Assembly: GCA_965153355.1 (NCBI GenBank) | Contig: OZ231126.1 | Location: 71,424,001 to 71,488,000, forward strand | Length of the DNA stretch: 64,000 nucleotides | Reading direction: 5' to 3' | Source of the DNA: Flaccisagitta enflata | Lineage: Eukaryota; Chaetognatha; Sagittoidea; Aphragmophora | Shown: one piece after another, positions 9,801 through 24,217 of the stretch | How positions within the stretch are numbered: position 1 is the first letter of the stretch | How the letters are laid out: each line of letters begins with the position of its first letter | Made by a program: the position numbers and the translations under genes | Notes under the pieces: generated by a model | Told to the model about the DNA's origin: nothing | The model's input: the letters and a program-made list of their open reading frames with translations, nothing else | Databases searched by the model: none

Positions 9801-12800
9801 AAGCAAATTAGTCAAAAATAGGTGGAGTTTGCTTGTGGACAATATTGTGAGAAAACAAACTCATGGATTTTGATTTTTTTAGCCTAAATCCCTTCAGAGA
9901 CATCCAATGAGCACTACCCAAGTACAGGACACCCCAGGAAAATTCATTTTTTCAACATATTGAAGTTAGATTTTTGGTTGTTGAGCCCTAAAAAGGTCAT
10001 AATCGAGGATGTGGTGGTAGGTGTGGGTGGTAAACTGGTTCCTTTGGAGGCATTTCAGCCCCTAATTTTTTTTTCTTATCAAAGTACAATAGTCAAGGAG
10101 GGTATATACCAAAAATCAGCCAGGTGCTTGCATTTTTACAGTCGTGATGCGACTTTGAAAATCCTAAAAAATCCCTTTATATTTTAGACTCGGGTTATTG
10201 TCTCCCCCTTATAAGAGTATCTTGCTAGTATCAAATTTGTAATTTTCAGCTTGTTTGTCAACTTTTTTGTTAGATTAGCATATAAACGTGTAAACAAGAT
10301 GAAAATACCCTAAAATCCTCCAAAAATACCTGAAATTTGAGAAAAATCCACTATAAAAACTCTCATTTTTGCTTAAAATGGACTATCGCCAAATAAGGTC
10401 AAAATGAGTGTTTTTCAAGCTATTTCTGACTTGTGTAGGCTATGACATACCTACTAAATGGCCCTGATTTGGTTTTTTACTATTCCAAAGTCTCATTTTT
10501 TCAGTTTTTTATTGTTCCAGAATAGTTTTTGAAAAAATGTGAGGTGCCCCCCTCTAATAAGGCGGGAGACAACACCCCTTGCGACCTCTTCTCGTCACAG
10601 GGTAGGAACTACTAAACAAAAGATGTTATTGTGAGCCCAGAGGTATAGTAGGGTGGTTAGGTTTTAGTAGGCCCCTAAGATAAAATGCTTAGGGATAGAT
10701 CAAAATGATTTTTGGACTGAGATGGATGGATAAGGGTGTAAAGACCTCAAATTTGGGCAGGATGATTTAAAAAAGCAAATTAGTCAAAAATAGGTGGAGT
10801 TTGCTTGTGGACAATATTGTGAGAAAACAAACTCATGGATTTTGATTTTTTTAGCCTAAATCCCTTCAGAGACATCCAATGAGCACTACCCAAGTACAGG
10901 ACACCCCAGGAAAATTCATTTTTTCAACATATTGAAGTTAGATTTTTGGTTGTTGAGCCCTAAAAAGGTCATAATCGAGGATGTGGTGGTAGGTGTGGGT
11001 GGTAAACTGGTTCCTTTGGAGGCATTTCAGCCCCTAATCTTTTTTTCTTATCAAAGTACAATAGTCAAGGAGGGTATATACCAAAAATCAGCCAGGTGCT
11101 TGCATTTTTACAGTCGTGATGCGACTTTGAAAATCCTAAAAATCCCTTTATATTTTAGACTCGGGTTATTGTCTCCCCCTTATAAGAGTATCTTGCTAGT
11201 ATCAGATTTGTAATTTTCAGCTTGTTTGTCAATTTTTTTGTTAGATTAGCATATAAACATGTAAACAAGATGAAAATACCCTAAAATCCTCCAAAAATAC
11301 CTGAAATTTGAGAAAAATCCACTATAAAAACTCTCATTTTTGCTTAAAATGGACTATCGCCAAATAAGGTCAAAATGAGTGTTTTTCAAGCTATTTCTGA
11401 CTTGTGTAGGCTATGACATACCTACTAAATGGCCCTGATTTGGTTTTTTACTATTCCAAAGTCTCATTTTTTCAGTTTTTTATTGTTCCAGAATAGTTTT
11501 TGAAAAAATGTGAGGTGCCCCCCTCTAATAAGGCGGGAGACAACACCCCTTGCGACCTCTTCTCGTCACAGGGTAGGAACTACTAAACAAAAGATGTTAT
11601 TGTGAGCCCAGAGGTATAGTAGGGTGGTTAGGTTTTAGTAGGCCCCTAAGATAAAATGCTTAGGGATAGATCAAAATGATTTTTGGACTGAGATGGATGG
11701 ATAAGGGTGTAAAGACCTCAAATTTGGGCAGGATGATTTAAAAAAGCAAATTAGTCAAAAATAGGTGGAGTTTGCTTGTGGACAATATTGTGAGAAAACA
11801 AACTCATGGATTTTGATTTTTTTAGCCTAAATCCCTTCAGAGACATCCAATGAGCACTACCCAAGTACAGGACACCCCAGGAAAATTCATTTTTTCAACA
11901 TATTGAAGTTAGATTTTTGGTTGTTGAGCCCTTAAAAGGTCATAATCGAGGATGTGGTGGTAGGTGTGGGTGGTAAACTGGTTCCTTTGGAGGCATTTCA
12001 GCCCCTAATTTTTTTTTCTTATCAAAGTACAATAGTCAAGGAGGGTATATACCAAAAATCAGCCAGGTGCTTGCATTTTTACAGTCGTGATGCGACTTTG
12101 AAAATCCTAAAAAATCCCTTTATATTTTAGACTCGGGTTATTGTCTCCCCCCTTATAAGAGTATCTTGCTAGTATCAGATTTGTAATTTTCAGCTTGTTT
12201 GTCAATTTTTTTGTTAGATTAGCATATAAACATGTAAACAAGATGAAAATACCCTAAAATCCTCCAAAAATACCTGAAATTTGAGAAAAATCCACTAAAA
12301 AACTCTCATTTTTGCTTAAAATGGACTATCGCCAAATAAGGTCAAAATGAGTGTTTTTCAAGCTATTTCTGACTTGTGTAGGCTATGATATACCTACTAA
12401 ATGGCCCTGATTTGGTTTTTCACTATTCCAAAGTCTCATTTTTTCAGTTTTTTATTGTTCCAGAATAGTTTTTGAAAAATGTGAGGTGCCCCCCTCTAAT
12501 AAGGCGGGAGACAACACCCCTTGCGACCTCTTCTCGTCACAGGGTAGGAACTACTAAACAAAAGATGTTATTGTGAGCCCAGAGGTATAGTAGGGTGGTT
12601 AGGTTTTAGTAGGCCCCTAAGATAAAATGCTTAGGGATAGATCAAAATGATTTTTGGACTGAGATGGATGGATAAGGGTGTAAAGACCTCAAATTTGGGC
12701 AGGATGATTTAAAAAAGCAAATTAGTCAAAAATAGGTGGAGTTTGCTTGTGGACAATATTGTGAGAAAACAAACTCATGGATTTTGATTTTTTAGCCTAA

Positions 12801-15800
12801 ATCCCTTCAGAGACATCCAATGAGCACTACCCAAGTACAGGACACCCCAGGAAAATTCATTTTTTCAACATATTGAAGTTAGATTTTTGGTTGTTGAGCC
12901 CTAAAAAGGTCATAATCGAGGATGTGGTGGTAGGTGTGGGTGGTAAACTGGTTCCTTTGGAGGCATTTCAGCCCCTAATTTTTTTTTCTTATCAAAGTAC
13001 AATAGTCAAGGAGGGTATATACCAAAAATCAGCCAGGTGCTTGCATTTTTACAGTCGTGATGCGACTTTGAAAATCCTAAAAAATCCCTTTATATTTTAG
13101 ACTCGGGTTATTGTCTCCCCCCTTATAAGAGTATCTTGCTAGTATCAGATTTGTAATTTTCAGCTTGTTTGTCAATTTTTTTGTTAGATTAGCATATAAA
13201 CATGTAAACAAGATGAAAATACCCTAAAATCCTCCAAAAATACCTGAAATTTGAGAAAAATCCACTAAAAAAACTCTCATTTTTGCTTAAAATGGACTAT
13301 CGCCAAATAAGGTCAAAATGAGTGTTTTTCAAGCTATTTCTGACTTGTGTAGGCTATGACATACCTACTAAATGGCCCTGATTTGGTTTTTTACTATTCC
13401 AAAGTCTCATTTTTTCAGTTTTTTATTGTTCCAGAATAGTTTTTGAAAAAATGTGAGGTGCCCCCCTCTAATAAGGCGGGAGACAACACCCCTTGCGACC
13501 TCTTCTCGTCACAGGGTAGGAACTACTAAACAAAAGATGTTATTGTGAGCCCAGAGGTATAGTAGGGTGGTTAGGTTTTATTAGGCCCCTAAGATAAAAT
13601 GCTTAGGGATAGATCAAAATGATTTTTGGACTGAGATGGATGGATAAGGGTGTAAAGACCTCAAATTTGGGCAGGATGATTTAAAAAAGCAAATTAGTCA
13701 AAAATAGGTGGAGTTTGCTTGTGGACAATATTGTGAGAAAACAAACTCATGGATTTTGATTTTTTTAGCCTAAATCCCTTCAGAGACATCCAATGAGCAC
13801 TACCCAAGTACAGGACACCCCAGGAAAATTCATTTTTTCAACATATTGAAGTTAGATTTTTGGTTGTTGAGCCCTAAAAAGGTCATAATCGAGGATGTGG
13901 TGGTAGGTGTGGGTGGTAAACTGGTTCCTTTGGAGGCATTTCAGCCCCTAATTTTTTTTTCTTATCAAAGTACAATAGTCAAGGAGGGTATATACCAAAA
14001 TCAGCCAGGTGCTTGCATTTTTACAGTCGTGATGCGACTTTGAAAATCCTAAAAAATCCCTTTATATTTTAGACTCGGGTTATTGTCTCCCCCTTATAAG
14101 AGTATCTTGCTAGTATCAAATTTGTAATTTTCAGCTTGTTTGTCAACTTTTTTGTTAGATTAGCATATAAACGTGTAAACAAGATGAAAATACCCTAAAA
14201 TCCTCCAAAAATACCTGAAATTTGAGAAAAATCCACTATAAAAACTCTCATTTTTGCTTAAAATGGACTATCGCCAAATGAGGTCAAAATGAGTGTTTTT
14301 CAAGCTATTTCTGACTTGTGTAGGCTATGATATACCTACTAAATGGCCCTGATTTGGTTTTTCACTATTCCAAAGTCTCATTTTTTCAGTTTTTTATTGT
14401 TCCAGAATAGTTTTTGAAAAAATGTGAGGTGCCCCCCTCTAATAAGGCGGGAGACAACACCCCTTGCGACCTCTTCTCGTCACAGGGTAGGAACTACTAA
14501 ACAAAAGATGTTATTGTGAGCCCAGAGGTATAGTAGGGTGGTTAGGTTTTATTAGGCCCCTAAGATAAAATGCTTAGGGATAGATCAAAATGATTTTTGG
14601 ACTGAGATGGATGGATAAGGGTGTAAAGACCTCAAATTTGGGCAGGATGATTTAAAAAAGCAAATTAGTCAAAAATAGGTGGAGTTTGCTTGTGGACAAT
14701 ATTGTGAGAAAACAAACTCATGGATTTTGATTTTTTAGCCTAAATCCCTTCAGAGACATCCAATGAGCACTACCCAAGTACAGGACACCCCAGGAAAATT
14801 CATTTTTTCAACATATTGAAGTTAGATTTTTGGTTGTTGAGCCCTAAAAAGGTCATAATTGAGGATATGGTGGTAGGTGTGGGTGGTAAACTGGTTCCTT
14901 TGGAGGCATTTCAGCCCCTAATTTTTTTTTTATCAAAGTACAATAGTCAAGGAGGGTATATACCAAAAATCAGCCAGGTGCTTGCATTTTTACAGTCGTG
15001 ATGCGACTTTGAAAATCCTAAAAAATCCCTTTATATTTTAGACTCGGGTTATTGTCTCCCCCCTTATAAGAGTATCTTTATTATCTTGCTAGTATCAGAT
15101 TTGTAATTTTCAGCTTGTTTGTCAATTTTTTTGTTAGATTAGCATATAAACATGTAAACAAGATGAAAATACCCTAAAATCCTCCAAAAATACCTGAAAT
15201 TTGAGAAAAATCCACTAAAAAAACTCTCATTTTTGCTTAAAATGGACTATCGCCAAATAAGGTCAAAATGAGTGTTTTTCAAGCTATTTCTGACTTGTGT
15301 AGGCTATGACATACCTACTAAATGGCCCTGATTTGGTTTTTCACTATTCCAAAGTCTCATTTTTCAGTTTTTTATTGTTCCAGAATAGTTTTTGAAAAAA
15401 TGTGAGGTGCCCCCCTCTAATAAGGTGGGAGACAACACCCCTTGCGACCTCTTCTCGTCACAGGTAGGAACTACTAAACAAAAGATGTTATTGTGAGCCC
15501 AGAGGTATAGTAGGGTGGTTAGGTTTTAGTAGGCCCCTAAGATAAAATGCTTAGGGATAGATCAAAATGATTTTTGGACTGAGATGGATGGATAAGGGTG
15601 TAAAGACCTCAAATTTGGGCAGGATGATTTAAAAAAGCAAATTAGTCAAAAATAGGTGGAGTTTGCTTGTGGACAATATTGTGAGAAAACAAACTCATGG
15701 ATTTTGATTTTTTTAGCCTAAATCCCTTCAGAGACATCCAATGAGCACTACCCAAGTACAGGACACCCCAGGAAAATTCATTTTTCAACATATTGAAGTT

Positions 15801-18800
15801 AGATTTTTGGTTGTTGAGCCCTAAAAAGGTCATAATCGAGGATGTGGTGGTAGGTGTGGGTGGTAAACTGGTTCCTTTGGAGGCATTTCAGCCCCTAATT
15901 TTTTTTCTTATCAAAGTACAATAGTCAAGGAGGGTATATACCAAAAATCAGCCAGGTGCTTGCATTTTTACAGTCGTGATGCGACTTTGAAAATCCTAAA
16001 AATCCCTTTATATTTTAGACTCGGGTTATTGTCTCCCCCTTATAAGAGTATCTTGCTAGTATCAGATTTGTAATTTTCAGCTTGTTTGTCAATTTTTTTG
16101 TTAGATTAGCATATAAACATGTAAACAAGATGAAAATACCCTAAAATCCTCCAAAAATACCTGAAATTTGAGAAAAATCCACTAAAAAAACTCTCATTTT
16201 TGCTTAAAATGGACTATCGCCAAATAAGGTCAAAATGAGTGTTTTTCAAGCTATTTCTGACTTGTGTAGGCTATGACATACCTACTAAATGGCCCTGATT
16301 TGGTTTTTCACTATTCCAAAGTCTCATTTTCAGTTTTTTATTGTTCCAGAATAGTTTTTGAAAAATGTGAGGTGCCCCCCTCTAATAAGGCGGGAGACAA
16401 CACCCCTTGCGACCTCTTCTCGTCACAGGGTAGGAACTACTAAACAAAAGATGTTATTGTGAGCCCAGAGGTATAGTAGGGTGGTTAGGTTTTAGTAGGC
16501 CCCTAAGATAAAATGCTTAGGGATAGATCAAAATGATTTTTGGACTGAGATGGATGGATAAGGGTGTAAAGACCTCAAATTTGGGCAGGATGATTTAAAA
16601 AAGCAAATTAGTCAAAAATAGGTGGAGTTTGCTTGTGGACAATATTGTGAGAAAACAAACTCATGGATTTTGATTTTTTTAGCCTAAATCCCTTCAGAGA
16701 CATCCAATGAGCACTACCCAAGTACAGGACACCCCAGGAAAATTCATTTTTTCAACATATTGAAGTTAGATTTTTGGTTGTTGAGCCCTAAAAAGGTCAT
16801 AATCGAGGATGTGGTGGTAGGTGTGGGTGGTAAACTGGTTCCTTTGGAGGCATTTCAGCCCCTAATTTTTTTTCTTATCAAAGTACAATAGTCAAGGAGG
16901 GTATATACCAAAAATCAGCCAGGTGCTTGCATTTTTACAGTCGTGATGCGACTTTGAAAATCCTAAAAAATCCCTTTATATTTTAGACTCGGGTTATTGT
17001 CTCCCCCTTATAAGAGTATCTTGCTAGTATCAGATTTGTAATTTTCAGCTTGTTTGTCAATTTTTTTGTTAGATTAGCATATAAACATGTAAACAAGATG
17101 AAAATACCCTAAAATCCTCCAAAAATACCTGAAATTTGAGAAAAATCCACTAAAAAAACTCTCATTTTTGCTTAAAATGGACTATCGCCAAATAAGGTCA
17201 AAATGAGTGTTTTTCAAGCTATTTCTGACTTGTGTAGGCTATGACATACCTACTAAATGGCCCTGATTTGGTTTTTTACTATTCCAAAGTCTCATTTTTT
17301 CAGTTTTTTATTGTTCCAGAATAGTTTTTGAAAAAATGTGAGGTGCCCCCCTCTAATAAGGCGGGAGACAACACCCCTTGCGACCTCTTCTCGTCACAGG
17401 GTAGGAACTACTAAACAAAAGATGTTATTGTGAGCCCAGAGGTATAGTAGGGTGGTTAGGTTTTAGTAGGCCCCTAAGATAAAATGCTTAGGGATAGATC
17501 AAAATGATTTTTGGACTGAGATGGATGGATAAGGGTGTAAAGACCTCAAATTTGGGCAGGATGATTTAAAAAAGCAAATTAGTCAAAAATAGGTGGAGTT
17601 TGCTTGTGGACAATATTGGGAGAAAACAAACTCATGGATTTTGATTTTTTTAGCCTAAATCCCTTCAGAGACATCCAATGAGCACTACCCAAGTACAGGA
17701 CACCCCAGGAAAATTCATTTTTTCAACATATTGAAGTTAGATTTTTGGTTGTTGAGCCCTAAAAAGGTCATAATCGAGGATGTGGTGGTAGGTGTGGGTG
17801 GTAAACTGGTTCCTTTGGAGGCATTTCAGCCCCTAATCTTTTTTTCTTATCAAAGTACAATAGTCAAGGAGGGTATATACCAAAAATCAGCCAGGTGCTT
17901 GCATTTTTACAGTCGTGATGCGACTTTGAAAATCCTAAAAAATCCCTTTATATTTTAGACTCGGGTTATTGTCTCCCCCCTTATAAGAGTATCTTGCTAG
18001 TATCAGATTTGTAATTTTCAGCTTGTTTGTCAATTTTTTTGTTAGATTAGCATATAAACATGTAAACAAGATGAAAATACCCTAAAATCCTCCAAAAATA
18101 CCTGAAATTTGAGAAAAATCCACTATAAAAACTCTCATTTTTGCTTAAAATGGACTATCGCCAAATGAGGTCAAAATGAGTGTTTTTCAAGCTATTTCTG
18201 ACTTGTGTAGGCTATGATATACCAACTAAATGGCCCTGATTTGGTTTTTCACTATCCCAAAGTCTCATTTTTTCAGTTTTTTATTGTTCCAGAATAGTTT
18301 TTGAAAAAATGTGAGGTGCCCCCCTCTAATAAGGCGGGAGACAACACCCCTTGCGACCTCTTCTCGTCACAGGGTAGGAACTACTAAACAAAAGATGTTA
18401 TTGTGAGCCCAGAGGTATAGTAGGGTGGTTAGGTTTTATTAGGCCCCTAAGATAAAATGCTTAGGGATAGATCAAAATGATTTTTGGACTGAGATGGATG
18501 GATAAGGGTGTAAAGACCTCAAATTTGGGCAGGATGATTTAAAAAAGCAAATTAGTCAAAAATAGGTGGAGTTTGCTTGTGGACAATATTGTGAGAAAAC
18601 AAACTCATGGATTTTGATTTTTTTAGCCTAAATCCCTTCAGAGACATCCAATGAGCACTACCCAAGTACAGGACACCCCAGGAAAATTCATTTTTTCAAC
18701 GTATTGAAGTTAGATTTTTGGTTGTTGAGCCCTAAAAAGGACATAATTGAGGATATGGTGGTAGGTGTGGGTGGTAAACTGGTTCCTTTGGAGGCATTTC

Positions 18801-21800
18801 AGCCCCTAATTTTTTTTTTATCAAAGTACATTAGTCAAGGAGGGTATATACCAAAAATCAGCCAGGTGCTTGCATTTTTACAGTCGTGATGCGACTTTGA
18901 AAATCCTAAAAAATCCCTTTATATTTTAGACTCGGGTTATTGTCTCCCCCCTTATAAGAGTATCTTGCTAGTATCAGATTTGTAATTTTCAGCTTGTTTG
19001 TCAATTTTTTTTGTTAGATTAGCATATAAACATGTAAACAAGATGAAAATACCCTAAAATCCTCCAAAAATACCTGAAATTTGAGAAAAATCCACTAAAA
19101 AAACTCTCATTTTTGCTTAAAATGGACTATCGCCAAATAAGGTCAAAATGAGTGTTTTTCAAGCTATTTCTGACTTGTGTAGGCTATGACATACCTACTA
19201 AATGGCCCTGATTTGGTTTTTTACTATTCCAAAGTCTCATTTTTTCAGTTTTTTATTGTTCCAGAATAGTTTTTGAAAAAATGTGAGGTGCCCCCCTCTA
19301 ATAAGGCGGGAGACAACACCCCTTGCGACCTCTTCTCGTCACAGGGTAGGAACTACTAAACAAAAGATGTTATTGTGAGCCCAGAGGTATAGTAGGGTGG
19401 TTAGGTTTTAGTAGGCCCCTAAGATAAAATGCTTAGGGATAGATCAAAATGATTTTTGGACTGAGATGGATGGATAAGGGTGTAAAGACCTCAAATTTGG
19501 GCAGGATGATTTAAAAAAGCAAATTAGTCAAAAATAGGTGGAGTTTGCTTGTGGACAATATTGGGAGAAAACAAACTCATGGATTTTGATTTTTTTAGCC
19601 TAAATCCCTTCAGAGACATCCAATGAGCACTACCCAAGTACAGGACACCCCAGGAAAATTCATTTTTTCAACGTATTGAAGTTAGATTTTTGGTTGTTGA
19701 GCCCTAAAAAGGTCATAATCGAGGATGTGGTGGTAGGTGTGGGTGGTAAACTGGTTCCTTTGGAGGCATTTCAGCCCCTTATCTTTTTTCTTATCAAAGT
19801 ACAATAGTCAAGGAGGGTATATACCAAAAATCAGCCAGGTGCTTGCATTTTTACAGTCGTGATGCGACTTTGAAAATCCTAAAAAATCCCTTTATATTTT
19901 AGACTCGGGTTATTGTCTCCCCCCTTATAAGAGTATCTTGCTAGTATCAGATTTGTAATTTTCAGCTTGTTTGTCAATTTTTTTGTTAGATTAGCATATA
20001 AACATGTAAACAAGATGAAAATACCCTAAAATCCTCCAAAAATACCTGAAATTTGAGAAAAATCCACTAAAAAAACTCTCATTTTTGCTTAAAATGGACT
20101 ATCGCCAAATAAGGTCAAAATGAGTGTTTTTCAAGCTATTTCTGACTTGTGTAGGCTATGACATACCTACTAAATGGCCCTGATTTGGTTTTTTACTATT
20201 CCAAAGTCTCATTTTTTCAGTTTTTTATTGTTCCAGAATAGTTTTTGAAAAAATGTGAGGTGCCCCCCTCTAATAAGGCGGGAGACAACACCCCTTGCGA
20301 CCTCTTCTCGTCACAGGGTAGGAACTACTAAACAAAAGATGTTATGAGCCCAGAGGTATAGTAGGGTGGTTAGGTTTTAGTAGGCCCCTAAGATAAAATG
20401 CTTAGGGATAGATCAAAATGATTTTGGACTGAGATGGATGGATAAGGGTGTAAAGACCTCAAATTTGGGCAGGATGATTTAAAAAAGCAAATTAGTCAAA
20501 AATAGGTGGAGTTTGCTTGTGGACAATATTGGGAGAAAACAAACTCATGGATTTTGATTTTTAGCCTAAATCCCTTCAGAGACATCCAATGAGCACTACC
20601 CAAGTACAGGACACCCCAGGAAAATTCATTTTTTCAACGTATTGAAGTTAGATTTTTGGTTGTTGAGCCCTAAAAAGGTCATAATCGAGGATGTGGTGGT
20701 AGGTGTGGGTGGTAAACTGGTTCCTTTGGAGGCATTTCAGCCCCTAATCTTTTTTTCTTATCAAAGTACAATAGTCAAGGAGGGTATATACCAAAAATCA
20801 GCCAGGTGCTTGCATTTTTACAGTCGTGATGCGACTTTGAAAATCCTAGAAAATCCCTTTATATTTTAGACTCGGGTTATTGTCTCCCCCCTTATAAGAG
20901 TATCTTGCTAGTATCAGATTTGTAATTTTCAGCTTGTTTGTCAATTTTTTTGTTAGATTAGCATATAAACATGTAAACAAGATGAAAATACCCTAAAATC
21001 CTCCAAAAATACCTGAAATTTGAGAAAAATCCACTAAAAAAACTCTCATTTTTGCTTAAAATGGACTATCGCCAAATAAGGTCAAAATGAGTGTTTTTCA
21101 AGCTATTTCTGACTTGTGTAGGCTATGACATACCTACTAAATGGCCCTGATTTGGTTTTTTACTATTCCAAAGTCTCATTTTTTCAGTTTTTTATTGTTC
21201 CAGAATAGTTTTTGAAAAAATGTGAGGTGCCCCCCTCTAATAAGGCGGGAGACAACACCCCTTGCGACCTCTTCTCGTCACAGGGTAGGAACTACTAAAC
21301 AAAAGATGTTATTGTGAGCCCAGAGGTATAGTAGGGTGGTTAGGTTTTAGTAGGCCCCTAAGATAAAATGCTTAGGGATAGATCAAAATGATTTTTGGAC
21401 TGAGATGGATGGATAAGGGTGTAAAGACCTCAAATTTGGGCAGGATGATTTAAAAAAGCAAATTAGTCAAAAATAGGTGGAGTTTGCTTGTGGACAATAT
21501 TGGGAGAAAACAAACTCATGGATTTTGATTTTTTTAGCCTAAATCCCTTCAGAGACATCCAATGAGCACTACCCAAGTACAGGACACCCCAGGAAAATTC
21601 ATTTTTTCAACATATTGAAGTTAGATTTTTGGTTGTTGAGCCCTAAAAAGGTCATAATCGAGGATGTGGTGGTAGGTGTGGGTGGTAAACTGGTTCCTTT
21701 GGAGGCATTTCAGCCCCTAATCTTTTTTTCTTATCAAAGTACAATAGTCAAGGAGGGTATATACCAAAAATCAGCCAGGTGCTTGCATTTTTACAGTCGT

Positions 21801-22837
21801 GATGCGACTTTGAAAATCCTAAAAAATCCCTTTATATTTTAGACTCGGGTTATTGTCTCCCCCCTTATAAGAGTATCTTGCTAGTATCAGATTTGTAATT
21901 TTCAGCTTGTTTGTCAATTTTTTTGTTAGATTAGCATATAAACATGTAAACAAGATGAAAATACCCTAAAATCCTCCAAAAATACCTGAAATTTGAGAAA
22001 AATCCACTATAAAAACTCTCATTTTTGCTTAAAATGGACTATCGCCAAATAAGGTCAAAATGAGTGTTTTTCAAGCTATTTCTGACTTGTGTAGGCTATG
22101 ACATACCTACTAAATGGCCCTGATTTGGTTTTTTACTATTCCAAAGTCTCATTTTTTCAGTTTTTTATTGTTCCAGAATAGTTTTTGAAAAAATGTGAGG
22201 TGCCCCCCTCTAATAAGGCGGGAGACAACACCCCTTGCGACCTCTTCTCGTCACAGGGTAGGAACTACTAAACAAAAGATGTTATTGTGAGCCCAGAGGT
22301 ATAGTAGGGTGGTTAGGTTTTAGTAGGCCCCTAAGATAAAATGCTTAGGGATAGATCAAAATGATTTTTGGACTGAGATGGATGGATAAAGGTGTAAAGA
22401 CCTCAAATTTGGGCAGGATGATTTAAAAAAGCAAATTAGTCAAAAATAGGTGGAGTTTGCTTGTGGACAATATTGTGAGAAAACAAACTCATGGATTTTG
22501 ATTTTTTTAGCCTAAATCCCTTCAGAGACATCCAATCAGCACTACCCAAGTACAGGACACCCCAGGAAAATTCATTTTTTTCAACATATTGAAGTTAGAT
22601 TTTTGGTTGTTGAGCCCTAAAAAGGTCATAATCGAGGATGTGGTGGTAGGTGTGGGTGGTAAACTGGTTCCTTTGGAGGCATTTCAGCCCCTAATTTTTT
22701 TTTCTTATCAAAGTACAATAGTCAAGGAGGGTATATACCAAAAATCAGCCAGGTGCTTGCATTTTTACAGTCGTGATGCGACTTTGAAAATCCTAAAAAA
22801 TCCCTTTATATTTTAGACTCGGGTTATTGTCTCCCCC
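6892..22837. repeat. ~970-bp satellite DNA array, about 16.4 head-to-tail units
   Basis: Units start with caggatgatttaaaaaagc at about 6892, 7852, 8817, 9784, 10757, 11729, 12701, 13672, 14642, 15618, 16587, 17557, 18530, 19501, 20469, 21441 and 22414; spacing runs from about 961 to 976 bp. Copies look nearly identical, differing mainly in A/T homopolymer length and a few shared variants. The last unit breaks at gggttattgtctcccccc, followed by (CT)n. A 75-codon reading frame recurs but opens at ATT rather than ATG and is broken in several units, so it is not called a gene. No transposon ends or protein domains recognised. Confidence 0.97.
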
Positions 22838-23380
22838 CCTCTCTCTCTCTCTCTCTCTCGCTTTCTCTCTGTCTTTCCTCAACAAAAGAGTAACACCAAA
22901 GAACAAAAGAATCGATTCAATTTTCAAATAAGAATTTGAACTGAACTGCTTGCGCATTCGACTTTTTGACTATTGTCTCTTCTCATTCGCATGGCATCGC
23001 TTCAGCGCGTATTCCATTGTCTTTGTGCATATAGTGTTTGTGTGAGTGCGTGTGCATGTGCGTGTGCGTGCATGTGCGTGTGTGAAAAGGAGATCCGAAT
23101 GAGTGTCAGTCAAGGTTATTAGCTGATCTTAGAGCTGGGTGAAAGAATATTCAACTGAGGAAGATTCCTCCTGCACGAACACCATCGCTGCAACACCCCG
23201 CCATAACCTAAATGAGTTATTCATGTAAATTATCGTTGTGCGAATCTGAAAAAAAACCAACGACTATGCTTTTTGAGCATTTTCTAATACAATTGAGCTT
23301 CACTCGAAGGCATTTCGAGGGACTGAGCAATAACTAGTACAAAACACTCTTATGGGACAGCAAGTTGTTGTTGTTGTTGC

Positions 23381-23443
<63 letters not shown>

Positions 23444-23509
23444 CGTTGTCGTTGTTGTTGTTGTTGTTGTCGTTGTAGTTGCCGTTGTCGTTGTCGTCGT
23501 CCTAATCCA
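22838..23509. other. Right flank of the satellite: short (CT)n, unique sequence, (TTGTCG)n tract
   Basis: A short (CT)n joins the satellite to unique sequence with a GTGTGCGTG-type tract at 23035-23085, followed by a TTGTCG hexanucleotide tract at 23364-23500. No gene seen. Confidence 0.7.
23364..23500. repeat. (TTGTCG)n / (GTT)n microsatellite
   Basis: Mixed GTTGTC and GTTGTT units, with single CCG and TAG variants. Confidence 0.85.
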
Positions 23510-23513
23510 ACTA

Positions 23514-24086
23514 CCTAGGCCATAAGTATTGCAACAGCTTTAGACTGAGATAAGTTGGCTTTGAAAAGGAATTCTGACATTTTTTTGGTAAGATTCTTAA
23601 TCTACATATAGTTTTCTTCAAATCTAGCTCAATCTCAGAATTCTCGGTCAATTTGTTTAGAAATGGCGCAAGAAAATGTAAAAATGTTGCTTTTTTAAAA
23701 TCATGATAAAATCATGTTGGTCTCTTTCACTACCCATCTACAACATTTTGTAGATAGATAATGGCAACAATAGGTCCCAGAGGTAGCCTGGCAACTTGCC
23801 TGCCTTCAATCCAATTGAAAACCTTTTCGATCAGATGAGGAACCTGCAGCAAAAAGTGTGTGTGACATCAATAGCGAGGTTGAAAAAAACTGCACAGAAG
23901 GTTTGCAGACAAATCACACCAGATTACCTAAAAATGCTATACTAATCGATACTAAGGAAAATAGAAGCTGTCATTTAGGCCCAGGGTTGACACATGAAAC
24001 ACATATTTGCCTGAATTGACTCATGTTGCTTTGTATTGGTGATTAAATGAACTAATACCCTAGTGTTTCAATACTTTTGTCCTAGG
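23514..24086 (+). mobile_element. Tc1/mariner-like deletion derivative
   Basis: Ends CCTAGGCCATAAGTATTGCA (left) and CCTAGGACAAAAGTATTGAA (right, reverse strand) form inverted repeats, each flanked by TA (23512-23513, 24087-24088). The right half keeps the 3' end of a transposase reading frame. At about 573 bp it is well under half of a full Tc1 element (about 1.3-1.6 kb); the left part of the transposase is missing. Confidence 0.75.
23805..23945 (+). pseudogene. Tc1/mariner transposase C-terminal fragment
   Basis: An open frame of 46 codons to a TAA reads FNPIENLFDQMRNLQQKVCV and then TSIARLKKTAQKVCRQITPD, YLKMLY. NPIENLxxxM is the conserved segment before the third catalytic acidic residue region of Tc1/mariner DDE transposases, and the rest resembles their C-terminal tail. 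The upstream catalytic domain is deleted and the preceding proline (SPDxNP) context is frameshifted. Confidence 0.7.
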
Positions 24087-24217
24087 TAGTAATCAGGGCA
24101 TTCCACTCCCGCTAGAAGTAAGCCCTTCCGCATCAGCGATGACACACTTTTCTCAAGTGTCTGGCAACGTTTGTAGCAGCCATTTTGGTGCCACAGCTTT
24201 GGCAGTTTTTCCTTTTT

